Below are positions 17,134 to 24,876 of a DNA stretch of 64,000 bases, piece by piece (position 1 is the stretch's first letter; each line of letters begins with the position of its first letter). The DNA comes from Candidatus Kapaibacterium sp. (lineage in GTDB: Bacteria > Bacteroidota > Ignavibacteria > Kapaibacteriales > UBA2268). A program made the position numbers and the translations under genes. The stretch lies in assembly GCA_013414795.1 (NCBI GenBank), contig CP058732.1, positions 1,773,950 to 1,837,949 on the forward strand. Reading direction: 5' to 3'. Below the pieces are notes generated by a model. The model searched no databases, was not told the DNA's origin, and saw only the letters and a program-made list of their open reading frames with translations.

Positions 17134-19251
17134 TTATACTGATATAGTAGCAACAATATCAATTTCTGTATCTGGGGGTAGTTCAGTATAACTTATAACG
17201 CTTATCATTGGAAATTGCGTCCGAACCATTCGATAAAAGTATGGTCTAATTTGGGCGGAACAAATAACCAAAGGCAAATAACCCATCAAAGTAATATCGT
17301 CGATTGCTTTTGAAAGAGATTCTTGAATTTTCTTAATTGTTTCGACTGAAAGTCCAAGGGTTTGCATCGAAGTCGCCTGGACATTAGTTTGAAGTACGTT
17401 GGATATCATTTGCTCGATTTCTGGGCTTAAAGCAATGCAATGAATTACGCCATTTTGGTCTTGGTACAATCTTTTAATTGTTTCTGAAAGATTGTGCCGT
17501 ACATATTCAGTAAGAACTTCAACATTCTTTGTAACTTTATAATACTCAAGTAGCGATTCGAGTATTATTGGCAAATCTTTGATTGGTATACCTTCTTTGA
17601 GTAAGTTCTGCAAGACCTTCTGAATTACAGACAACGGTAAGTTCTCTGGTGTTATTTCTTCAACTAATGCCGGGTAATCCGATTGAAGATTATCAATTAA
17701 TTTTTTGACTTCCTGGCGAGTTAGCAACTTGTCGGCGTTTCGTTTTAAAAGTTCTGTTAAATGAGTAATTAAAACTGTCGAGGCTTCTACAACGGAATAA
17801 CCCATAAGTTCGGCGTTTTCCCGTTCAGCATAGGAAATCCAAACTGCTGGTAAACCGAAGACTGGTTCCGTTACGTGAATACCAGAAATTTCACCCATTG
17901 CAGTTCCGGGGTTCATTGCAAGCAACATACCTGGTTGTAACGTGTTTCTGCCAACTTCGTTACCCCTTATTTTGATCACATACTCCTCGGGTTCCAGATT
18001 GAGATTGTCCCGAACTCTAACTGGTGGCAATATAATTCCCAATTCCAATGCAAGTTGTTTTCTTACATTCATTATCCTTCGAAATACATCACCACCCTGT
18101 GTCTCATCTACCAAAGGTATAAGATTGTATCCAAGTTCAAGTTCAACGGGGTCTACTTTTAGTAAATCTTCGATTGGCTGCTCTTCAACTTTCTGCGGCA
18201 CTTCTGCTTGAACAAGCTCTTGTCTTAATTTCTCTTCCTCTTCTTTTTTTACCTGTCGGTATCTTAAATATGCAAGAGCGCCCGTCAAACTACTAAGTAT
18301 TAAAAATGGAATTGTTGGAAAACCCGGAATAAAAGCCATAATAAACATAGCAAAAGATGCAAGGGAAATCGCAGTAGGTTTGCCCCCAATTTGCCTACCT
18401 AATTCAATATCCAACTTTTCAGCCGAGGAAGAGCGAGTTACAACAAATCCTGCTGCGACCGAAATCAAAAGTGAAGGTATTTGCGAAACAAGTCCATCCC
18501 CTATTGTCAATATTGTATAAGTAGACAAAGCATCTGTTAATGTCATACCACGTTGAGCAACTCCAATGGCAAACCCACCAATGATGTTTATTCCAGTAAT
18601 AATTAACCCAGCAATTGCATCACCACGAATAAACTTAGCAGCACCATCCATTGCTCCGTAAAAATCCGCTTCTTTAGTTAAATTTTGCCGTCTAATTCGC
18701 GCTTCTTGTTCATCAATATAACCTGCATTGAGGTCGGCATCAATACTCATTTGTTTTCCTGGCAGTGCGTCTAATGTAAATCTAGCTGCAACCTCGGCAA
18801 TTCGCGACGAACCTTTTATGATTACAATGAAATTGATTACCATTAAAATAATGAAGATGATTAATCCAACAATGTAATTCCCTCTAATTACAAAGGTACC
18901 GAAAGATTGGATTATCTCGCCAGCATAAGCATCTGTTAAAATCAACCTCGTAGTTGCAACATTCAAGCCCAATCTGAACAAAGTAGTAACCAAAAGAATA
19001 GTTGGAAAAGCAGAAAATTCCAACGGATTTTTCAGATACAACGAAACTAAAAGAATTAAAACAGCAAGGGATAGATTTGTTGCTATCAACAAATCCATTA
19101 AAATTGGAGAAAGGGGAATTATCAGTAGGCTGATAATTACTAAAATTCCCAGAGCTAACAGAATATCCTTGTTGTTCAAAATGTGGACTAGCCCACGTCC
19201 GACAATGTTATCCCCAACTGTTCTTCTTATGAAATCTTCTGCTTTGCTCAT
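17134..19251 (-). CDS. flhA: Flagellar export gate protein FlhA
   Basis: FlhA is the largest inner-membrane component of the flagellar type III export gate; its cytoplasmic ring docks chaperone-substrate complexes. The 705-residue protein has about eight N-terminal membrane segments (residues about 25-330), with the conserved FHIPEP-type region here containing LDALPGKQM and an intact loop, followed by the long cytoplasmic domain with PPVRVRDN and GNEVGRN. The ATG at 19251 overlaps the flhB stop by 4 bases (ATGA). The order fliP-fliQ-fliR-flhB-flhA is the standard export gate order, and the absence of injectisome genes argues for a flagellar rather than virulence type III system. No flhF or fliA follows; the next gene is a J-domain protein. 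Confidence 0.96.
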   Translation of the reverse strand: MSKAEDFIRRTVGDNIVGRGLVHILNNKDILLALGILVIISLLIIPLSPILMDLLIATNLSLAVLILLVSLYLKNPLEFSAFPTILLVTTLFRLGLNVATTRLILTDAYAGEIIQSFGTFVIRGNYIVGLIIFIILMVINFIVIIKGSSRIAEVAARFTLDALPGKQMSIDADLNAGYIDEQEARIRRQNLTKEADFYGAMDGAAKFIRGDAIAGLIITGINIIGGFAIGVAQRGMTLTDALSTYTILTIGDGLVSQIPSLLISVAAGFVVTRSSSAEKLDIELGRQIGGKPTAISLASFAMFIMAFIPGFPTIPFLILSSLTGALAYLRYRQVKKEEEEKLRQELVQAEVPQKVEEQPIEDLLKVDPVELELGYNLIPLVDETQGGDVFRRIMNVRKQLALELGIILPPVRVRDNLNLEPEEYVIKIRGNEVGRNTLQPGMLLAMNPGTAMGEISGIHVTEPVFGLPAVWISYAERENAELMGYSVVEASTVLITHLTELLKRNADKLLTRQEVKKLIDNLQSDYPALVEEITPENLPLSVIQKVLQNLLKEGIPIKDLPIILESLLEYYKVTKNVEVLTEYVRHNLSETIKRLYQDQNGVIHCIALSPEIEQMISNVLQTNVQATSMQTLGLSVETIKKIQESLSKAIDDITLMGYLPLVICSAQIRPYFYRMVRTQFPMISVISYTELPPDTEIDIVATISV

Positions 19252-20351
19252 TTATTACTTCTCAAGTTATTCTGAGATTCGTTTACATAATACACATAAG
19301 CCAAAACTTGGGCAACGGCTTTAAAAAGGAACTCGGGGATTTCCTCCTCGACTTCAACAGAATAATACAATGCTTGGGCAAGCGGTGGCTCTTCAACAAT
19401 TGGTATTCCATTTTCTTCTGCAATTTCGCGAATTTTCAGAGCAAGGAAATCCACTCCCTTTGCAACTACGACAGGTGCGTTCATTTTGTATGGTTTATAT
19501 TCAAGTGCAACAGCAAAATGTGTAGGGTTTGTCACAACAACATCTGCCCTTTTTTCAAGATTCTTCATAATGATTTTTCTTAATCTTTGCCGCATCAACC
19601 CACGAATTCTTGCCTTGACCATCGGATCGCCTTCGGATTGCCTTGCTTCCTCCTTAACTTCTTCCTTGGTCATCTTTAAATCCTCTTTATAACGACGTTT
19701 CTGGTAAAACATATCCGCAATAGCAATAAGAACATAAATAGCACCAACCTTTGTTATCAATTCAAACGTGACTTTGAACATTATTTCGGGTATTTCCCAA
19801 ATAGGTTTTTCAATCAAACTCAAGTCCCACGTTAAATGTTTTTCCAGAATTGAATAAACTACCCATCCAAGAATAATTAGTTTTGCAAGGCTTTTTACAA
19901 GTTCGAAATATGCTCGCCCAGAAAAGAACATTCTTTTCAAACCACCAAGAGGATTGAAAATTGAGCGAAAATTCAATCCCTTTGTGAATTTCTTTGTTGC
20001 CAGATGAAATCCAACTTGTGCAATTTCTGATGTGAGGACGAAAAAGTAAATAAGTGCTAACAAAGGCAAAATTGTTTGAGCAAGGAAAAAAATTGCGTTG
20101 CTGAAAATTCGAGCAACCTCTTGACTTGTAATTTGAATCACAAATGAATCGGAAAGACTTCTATTGAAATAACCTTGAAGATTTCGAACGATAACACTAA
20201 TATATAGAAGGGTTGCAAGCCCGCCAAGAATAATCATCACCGCGGTAGTAATATCCAAACTTTTGGCAACTTGTCCTCGTTGTCTTGCTTCGCTAATTCT
20301 TCGCGGTGTCGCTGGTTCTGTTTTCTCCCTTCCCTCTGGTGTTTCTGCCAT
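19248..20351 (-). CDS. flhB: Flagellar export switch protein FlhB
   Basis: FlhB switches export specificity from rod/hook to filament substrates. The 367-residue protein opens with the family's hydrophilic leader (EKTEPATPRR, ARQRGQVAKS), followed by four membrane segments and a cytoplasmic domain. The autocleavage motif NPTH is intact at residues 275-278, in the context VVTNPTHFAVAL. ATG at 20351; 6 bases separate it from fliR. It overlaps flhA by 4 bases, implying translational coupling. Length and motif are normal. The tail continues past the usual EEIP motif for about 30 residues. Confidence 0.96.
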   Translation of the reverse strand: MAETPEGREKTEPATPRRISEARQRGQVAKSLDITTAVMIILGGLATLLYISVIVRNLQGYFNRSLSDSFVIQITSQEVARIFSNAIFFLAQTILPLLALIYFFVLTSEIAQVGFHLATKKFTKGLNFRSIFNPLGGLKRMFFSGRAYFELVKSLAKLIILGWVVYSILEKHLTWDLSLIEKPIWEIPEIMFKVTFELITKVGAIYVLIAIADMFYQKRRYKEDLKMTKEEVKEEARQSEGDPMVKARIRGLMRQRLRKIIMKNLEKRADVVVTNPTHFAVALEYKPYKMNAPVVVAKGVDFLALKIREIAEENGIPIVEEPPLAQALYYSVEVEEEIPEFLFKAVAQVLAYVYYVNESQNNLRSNK

Positions 20352-20357
20352 AATCCA

Positions 20358-21143
20358 TTATCCAATTGTCATCAATATATTTAGCGTTTGTTTTTGAAAA
20401 ATTTCTAAAAACTGCTTCGAGGCAAATACGAAAAATGTTACAGCAAGGAAAAACACCAACAAGGCTACAGCAATTTTTACTTGAAAACTAACTACGAAAA
20501 TGTTTGTCTGTGGTGCCATTCTTGCTAACATTGCCAAAGAGACATTCACTAAAAATGTAGAAACAAAAATTGGAGCAGAAATTTTCAATGCAATAACAGT
20601 AACGTTAGCAAAGAACTTTCCAATTTCCGAAATTGTTGTTGAAGTCAGATTGCCCGTACCAATGGGAATTTTTGCGTAACTCAAATACAACGCCTCGAAA
20701 ACTTGGTGGTGTCCGTTTAAAATGAGAAAAAGCATTAGAACAACCATTTCCAAGAACTGTCCAAAAAGAGAAGGAGACGATTCCATAAAAGTAAATAAAG
20801 TTGCGGCTTGGAAACCAAGTTCGAAATCAATAATTCCGCCTCCAAAACGCATACCCCAAAAAACAAGATTGAAAATAAATCCAATCAACAAACCAATTAT
20901 AAATTCTTTGTGTAGAACAAATAATAATGCCCAGATGTCAAAATCCAAATCAATATTTAAATTTAAGGTGATTGCCATAATAAAAGATATCATCAAAGCA
21001 AGAAAGACTTTAAACATTGTAGGAAAAACTTGCATTCGAAAAATTGGCGTAAGTAGAAAAATACCAGAAACTCGTCCAAAAACCAATAGTACCAGAATAA
21101 GTTTTTCAAGGTACAAATTCAGAATGCCACTAAATAGTTCCAT
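20358..21143 (-). CDS. fliR: Flagellar export gate protein FliR
   Basis: FliR forms, with FliP and FliQ, the helical core of the flagellar export gate in the inner membrane. The 261-residue protein is almost entirely hydrophobic, with about six membrane stretches, a GRVSGIFLLTP segment near residue 24, and FGGGIIDFELGFQAA around residue 95, as in the family. ATG at 21143 overlaps the fliQ stop by one base (TAATG), so the two are translationally coupled. Normal length, nothing unusual. Confidence 0.94.
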   Translation of the reverse strand: MELFSGILNLYLEKLILVLLVFGRVSGIFLLTPIFRMQVFPTMFKVFLALMISFIMAITLNLNIDLDFDIWALLFVLHKEFIIGLLIGFIFNLVFWGMRFGGGIIDFELGFQAATLFTFMESSPSLFGQFLEMVVLMLFLILNGHHQVFEALYLSYAKIPIGTGNLTSTTISEIGKFFANVTVIALKISAPIFVSTFLVNVSLAMLARMAPQTNIFVVSFQVKIAVALLVFFLAVTFFVFASKQFLEIFQKQTLNILMTIG

Positions 21144-21409
21144 TACCTCAAGGTTGAAATGATGTTAATAATTTGAACAGTGAAGTACTTTAACTTTTGA
21201 ATAATAAATGGTATAAGAAGAACCACAGTTAAAAAAACTGCAATTATTTTTGGAACAAATGTTAATGTTTGCTCCGAAATTGTTGTTGCTGCTTGAAACA
21301 TAGAAATCATCAAGCCAACGACAAGAGATACCAACAGTATTGGTCCGCTAACCAGCAAAACATAATAAAAAGAATCCCGAACAATATTTAGAATCATTTG
21401 GTCTGTCAT
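21143..21409 (-). CDS. fliQ: Flagellar export gate protein FliQ
   Basis: FliQ is a small two-helix subunit surrounding the FliP-FliR core of the export gate. The 88-residue protein has two long hydrophobic segments (about 15-38 and 52-72) separated by the conserved ATTISEQTLTFVPK. An AGGTG ribosome binding site lies just before the ATG at 21409. It sits 7 bases after fliP and overlaps fliR by one base. Confidence 0.95.
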   Translation of the reverse strand: MTDQMILNIVRDSFYYVLLVSGPILLVSLVVGLMISMFQAATTISEQTLTFVPKIIAVFLTVVLLIPFIIQKLKYFTVQIINIISTLR

Positions 21410-21416
21410 AATTCAC

Positions 21417-22220
21417 CTATGTTATTAACAATCCTTTCAACAATGAGTCAATTACAAGATACCAACCATCGACCAAAACAAAAAGAAGAATCTTCAAAGG
21501 AAGTGAAATTAACTGCGGAGGCAAAAGAAACATTCCCAATGACATTAAAACGCTCGCAATTATCATATCCAAAACAAGAAAGGGTACAAACAAAAGAAAT
21601 CCTATTTGAAATGCAATTCGTAATTCACTAATTGAGTAGGCTGGAATTATAGTCCAAATGGATAATTCGGAAGGGTCTCGAGGTCGTTCTTTTCCCGAAA
21701 GTTTAAGAAACAAAGCAAGGTCCTCTTGCCTTGTATATTTAAGCATAAATTGTTTAAATGGATTTACAATGTTATCAAGTGCTTGTTGTTGAGTAATTTC
21801 ATCTCGAAGATACGGTTGTAAACCTTCTCTATTTGCCTTATCTATAACTGGTTGCATAACAAAAAATGTAAGGAACAAAGCAAGGCTAACAAGCATTTGG
21901 TTCGGTGGTTGTGTCTGTGTTCCAAGAGCCTGGCGAAGGAAATGCAAAACGACGACAATTCGAGTAAAACAAGTCATCATCACAAGTATTGAGGGGGCAA
22001 GGGTCAATACAGTCATCAAAAGGAGAATCTGCAATCCGACGGAAAGTTCGTTCTTTTTTTCCGTTCCCCCAATACTTATTGTAACTTGTGGAATTTGCAA
22101 TTGTTGCCCACTTGGTTGTTGCAGCGTGGGTTGCGAGCGTGCAACCCCATTGATTGACAATAGGAAAACTAACAACAAGATTCCCCAGATGTATACTTTA
22201 TTTCTTTTCAATTTTCGCAA
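21417..22220 (-). CDS. fliP: Flagellar export gate protein FliP
   Basis: FliP builds the pentameric core of the export pore. The family signature is clear: LTLAPSILVMMTCFTRIVVV, LRQALGTQ, PPNQMLVSLALFLTFFVM, and a C-terminal IGFLLFVPFLVLDMIIASVL. FliP is made with a signal peptide, seen here as KLKRNKVYIWG followed by a hydrophobic run ending ARS-QP. I place the start at the TTG at 22220, just before this signal (267 residues). An ATG at 22352 would add 44 unconserved aromatic-rich residues. The start is uncertain because no clear ribosome site precedes either codon. fliO, often found upstream of fliP, was not seen; rsmE lies there instead. Confidence 0.92.
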   Translation of the reverse strand: MRKLKRNKVYIWGILLLVFLLSINGVARSQPTLQQPSGQQLQIPQVTISIGGTEKKNELSVGLQILLLMTVLTLAPSILVMMTCFTRIVVVLHFLRQALGTQTQPPNQMLVSLALFLTFFVMQPVIDKANREGLQPYLRDEITQQQALDNIVNPFKQFMLKYTRQEDLALFLKLSGKERPRDPSELSIWTIIPAYSISELRIAFQIGFLLFVPFLVLDMIIASVLMSLGMFLLPPQLISLPLKILLFVLVDGWYLVIDSLLKGLLIT

Positions 22221-22381
22221 AATGTAATCAAAAGGAGAAATTTCACAAGAAATATACCAATAAAGATGGGATTGTAAGTTCTTTAATTTAAATGAATTAA
22301 AAAATCTGCTTTTCAAAAACCACAAAAAAAAGCAGAAAAACCAACAATGCATTGGTTAAAATAGCACAAATGTATAATAAT

Positions 22382-23035
22382 TTACATTTGATTGAATTGG
22401 TTGGTCAGAATTGCAAGAGCAGAAACAACAGCAGTTTCAGACCTTAAAGGATAGTCGCATATTTTTACAATTTCTACATTTTTCCTTCGAGCCAGAGACT
22501 TTATTTCGCTTTCGGCAAAACCACCTTCGGGACCAACGACAAGCAAAGTAGAATCAAAATCGGAATATTCAAACTTTTTGCCTTCTAGGTCGAACACAAA
22601 CACTTTATCGTATTCTTTAAATTTTTTCATCAATTCGTTCAAATAAATTGGTGGATTTATAATTGGCAACCTACTTCGATAGGTTTGTTTAATCGCAGAT
22701 ATTCCTTTTCTTAAAAGCCGTTCCTCCTCGATTTTCAATTTTTGAGTGTGTTTGGTTATTAATGGGTAAAATTCCGAAATTCGGAATTCGACTGATTTTT
22801 CAAATGCATACTCGTAGCGTTCTTTATTTTCGAGTATTCCAACTGCAATGTCAACTTTCTTTTCAATTTCTCCAAGATTTTCGACAAAGTTGAGTATTTT
22901 CACATCATAATAATTTTTACTGATTCCTTTGACAAAACCAAAAGCGGAGAGTCCTTTTCCATTGACAATGCAAATCCGTTCACCCTTTTGGATTCGAAGT
23001 GCTTTGAGATGTTTATATTCTTCGCCACTAATCAA
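22382..23035 (-). CDS. rsmE: 16S rRNA m3U1498 methyltransferase RsmE, N-terminus lost by apparent frameshift
   Basis: RsmE methylates N3 of U1498 in 16S rRNA. The open frame begins at a TTG (23035) in the middle of the N-terminal PUA-like domain (ISGEEYKHLKALR) and continues through the SPOUT domain with the cofactor-binding knot motifs LLVVGPEGGF and YPLRSETAVV. The usual opening, a Met-x-x-Phe-Tyr strand, is missing from this frame. It is present immediately upstream in another frame (23028-23087), starting at an ATG that overlaps the preceding gene's stop. Removing one base in the A4 run at 23038-23041 restores a normal protein of about 234 residues. A pseudogene, a sequencing or assembly indel, or recoding are all possible. 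Confidence 0.85.
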   Translation of the reverse strand: MISGEEYKHLKALRIQKGERICIVNGKGLSAFGFVKGISKNYYDVKILNFVENLGEIEKKVDIAVGILENKERYEYAFEKSVEFRISEFYPLITKHTQKLKIEEERLLRKGISAIKQTYRSRLPIINPPIYLNELMKKFKEYDKVFVFDLEGKKFEYSDFDSTLLVVGPEGGFAESEIKSLARRKNVEIVKICDYPLRSETAVVSALAILTNQFNQM

Positions 23036-23087
23036 TATTTTCGTTATCTCGTGTGGTTAGAGGCTCGAAGTAGAAACATTCCATCAT
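23028..23087 (-). other. Detached N-terminal fragment of rsmE in another frame
   Basis: ATG at 23087 overlaps the stop of the GWxTD gene (TTATGATGG) and encodes MMECFYFEPLTTRDNEN, then a stop at 23028. This matches the expected start of RsmE proteins (Met, then Phe-Tyr, before the conserved LSGEE segment) and joins the main rsmE frame if one A is removed at 23038-23041. Evidence is by family pattern only. Confidence 0.75.
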
Positions 23088-24418
23088 AAGTCATTTATTT
23101 CAACTAACTCAAACTTACGATATTTAGTAACAAAAGTAAATTTCTTCTTCAATCTATAATATATCCAATGTTCGGTTACCACTCCATCTTTGTCAACTAT
23201 TCTTTGAATATCCGATGGCTTCCCATACAGAATAAAAATTTTCCCTCGTTCGGTCTTTGCACCATCGGGTTCAGCAACTGTTTGAAAATTCAAATAGGCG
23301 AAATCAACCCGTTTGTAATACTCTTCCATTGCCTCGTTGAACATCGTTGTTGTATCGGTATCAAACTTACGCCAAGTTTCAAAAAACTCTTGCCATTGTT
23401 GCATCCTTTTTAAACCGACAAGAAAATTAAATTTTTCATCGTCAAGTATGTAATACATTAATTCAATTGCGTAGTTAACGTTACGCAAAGAAAGAGGTGG
23501 GTTCCCCCAATTTATCTTGAAATTAATACTTACCGTATCATTCGACTTTTCTGCTTGAATCGTCAAAATATAGTCCTGCAAATAAGCCATATTTTCTGGA
23601 AATTCAATTAAATAGAAATTCAAATGGGATTTAGTTGCGGCAAAGGCTTTTTGTTCTACATCAATGAAAATATTATCAGAATCTTTTGAAATTTTCAATG
23701 GTGCCGATGAAAGTAAAATCGGTTGTGAAATAAACTCGATGTCTTTCTGCCAATTCATTTGCAAGGTCTTTATTGGGTTGGATTTCACTTTGAAAGTAAA
23801 ATTTTCTTTTCCTTCTTTGGATAGAATCGGCAAAATAATAACCTTGTCCTTTTTTGAGTAATCCAAAGCATTGTTCATTAATGAAAGGGCGTATTTATTT
23901 GTTTCTTTAAAAGCCCGAGAAGCGAAAATTGGATAGAAAACTTGTGCATTATCGATTTTTGCAACTTTAAGGTCGACTTTAACACTTTTTTGTTTGGTTT
24001 TCTCCTTATCAAACAATGTTACTTCCAATTGATAATTTTGACTTGGCAATCGCACTTGAATGTAATTCAAGTAATTTCGAATGTTCAGTTTATCCTTTTG
24101 CCATATTGGCACAAATAAAGTATCCTTGAAAGTAAATGTTTTTTTGATGATACCATTTTCATCACGCAAAACAAAATCGACCAGAAAATTTGCAAACAAT
24201 TGGTCATTGTCGCTTGCCAACTCGAACGTCAAATAATTCAAAGTGAATTTAAAAGGAATAACTAAATCAATTGAATCGCTCTCTATGGTCGGAAAGAAAA
24301 TAGGTTGAACCGTAAAACTTTTTCTATAATCATTCAAATAATTAACCTCAAAGTCTGGTTGGGCATATATTCGCAGAATTGCTACGACAAGAACAATTAC
24401 AATTAAAATATTTTTCAT
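23084..24418 (-). CDS. GWxTD domain-containing secreted protein
   Basis: The 444-residue protein has a signal peptide (KNILIVIVLVVAILRIYA-QP) and a beta-rich body. Its C-terminal 110 residues fit the GWxTD domain: WQEFFETWRKFDTD, then EEYYKRVDFANF-type helix, and GAKTERGKIFILYGKP in place of the eponymous GWxTD. This domain is common in the FCB superphylum, and its function is not known. The start is the ATG at 24418, with AAGGAG seven bases upstream; an in-frame TTG directly before it is less likely. Its stop overlaps the ATG of the broken rsmE start by four bases. It follows ruvX by 11 bases within the long leftward transcript. Confidence 0.85.
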   Translation of the reverse strand: MKNILIVIVLVVAILRIYAQPDFEVNYLNDYRKSFTVQPIFFPTIESDSIDLVIPFKFTLNYLTFELASDNDQLFANFLVDFVLRDENGIIKKTFTFKDTLFVPIWQKDKLNIRNYLNYIQVRLPSQNYQLEVTLFDKEKTKQKSVKVDLKVAKIDNAQVFYPIFASRAFKETNKYALSLMNNALDYSKKDKVIILPILSKEGKENFTFKVKSNPIKTLQMNWQKDIEFISQPILLSSAPLKISKDSDNIFIDVEQKAFAATKSHLNFYLIEFPENMAYLQDYILTIQAEKSNDTVSINFKINWGNPPLSLRNVNYAIELMYYILDDEKFNFLVGLKRMQQWQEFFETWRKFDTDTTTMFNEAMEEYYKRVDFAYLNFQTVAEPDGAKTERGKIFILYGKPSDIQRIVDKDGVVTEHWIYYRLKKKFTFVTKYRKFELVEINDL

Positions 24419-24429
24419 CAAAATTCTCC

Positions 24430-24870
24430 TTAAAGATTGTTTTCAAGAATGAAATCACGCAAAATTATTGCTGCGGAAATCAAATCTTTATTTTCCTTCT
24501 TTCTTCTATCTTTTTTCTTTTTACCAAGTTCCAACATCAACTTTTCTGCTCGTATTGTCGAATAGGACTCGTCAAAAACAAATATTTGAATTTCTGTTTT
24601 AGTTTTTAACTGATTAATGAAATGCTCTATTTCTTTGGTTACATCTGTTTCTTTATTATCATTTCTAAATGGGTAACCAATAACCAAGGCGGAGATCCTT
24701 TCTTTTTGTATGAAATCTAAAAACTCGTCCCAAAATTTTGGTGAAGAGTAATTGAATACTTTCGAAGGAGAAACAGAAATGTGCATCTCATCGCAGACAG
24801 CAACTCCCAGCCGCTTAAAACCAAAATCCACCGAGGCAAGCCTTTTGCCCTTCAATTCATCCGACAACAT
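24430..24870 (-). CDS. ruvX: Pre-16S rRNA nuclease / putative Holliday junction resolvase RuvX (YqgF)
   Basis: The 146-residue protein has the YqgF RNase H-like fold: SVDFGFKRLGVAVCD at the N-terminus with the first catalytic Asp, LVIGYPFRND in the middle, FDESYSTIRAE, and KDLISAAIILRDF at the end carrying the last acidic residue. The family processes the 5' end of 16S rRNA and has been proposed to resolve Holliday junctions. Length is normal. It is separated by 6 bases from the downstream end of the histidine kinase gene in the same direction. Confidence 0.93.
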   Translation of the reverse strand: MLSDELKGKRLASVDFGFKRLGVAVCDEMHISVSPSKVFNYSSPKFWDEFLDFIQKERISALVIGYPFRNDNKETDVTKEIEHFINQLKTKTEIQIFVFDESYSTIRAEKLMLELGKKKKDRRKKENKDLISAAIILRDFILENNL

Positions 24871-24876
24871 TAAATT

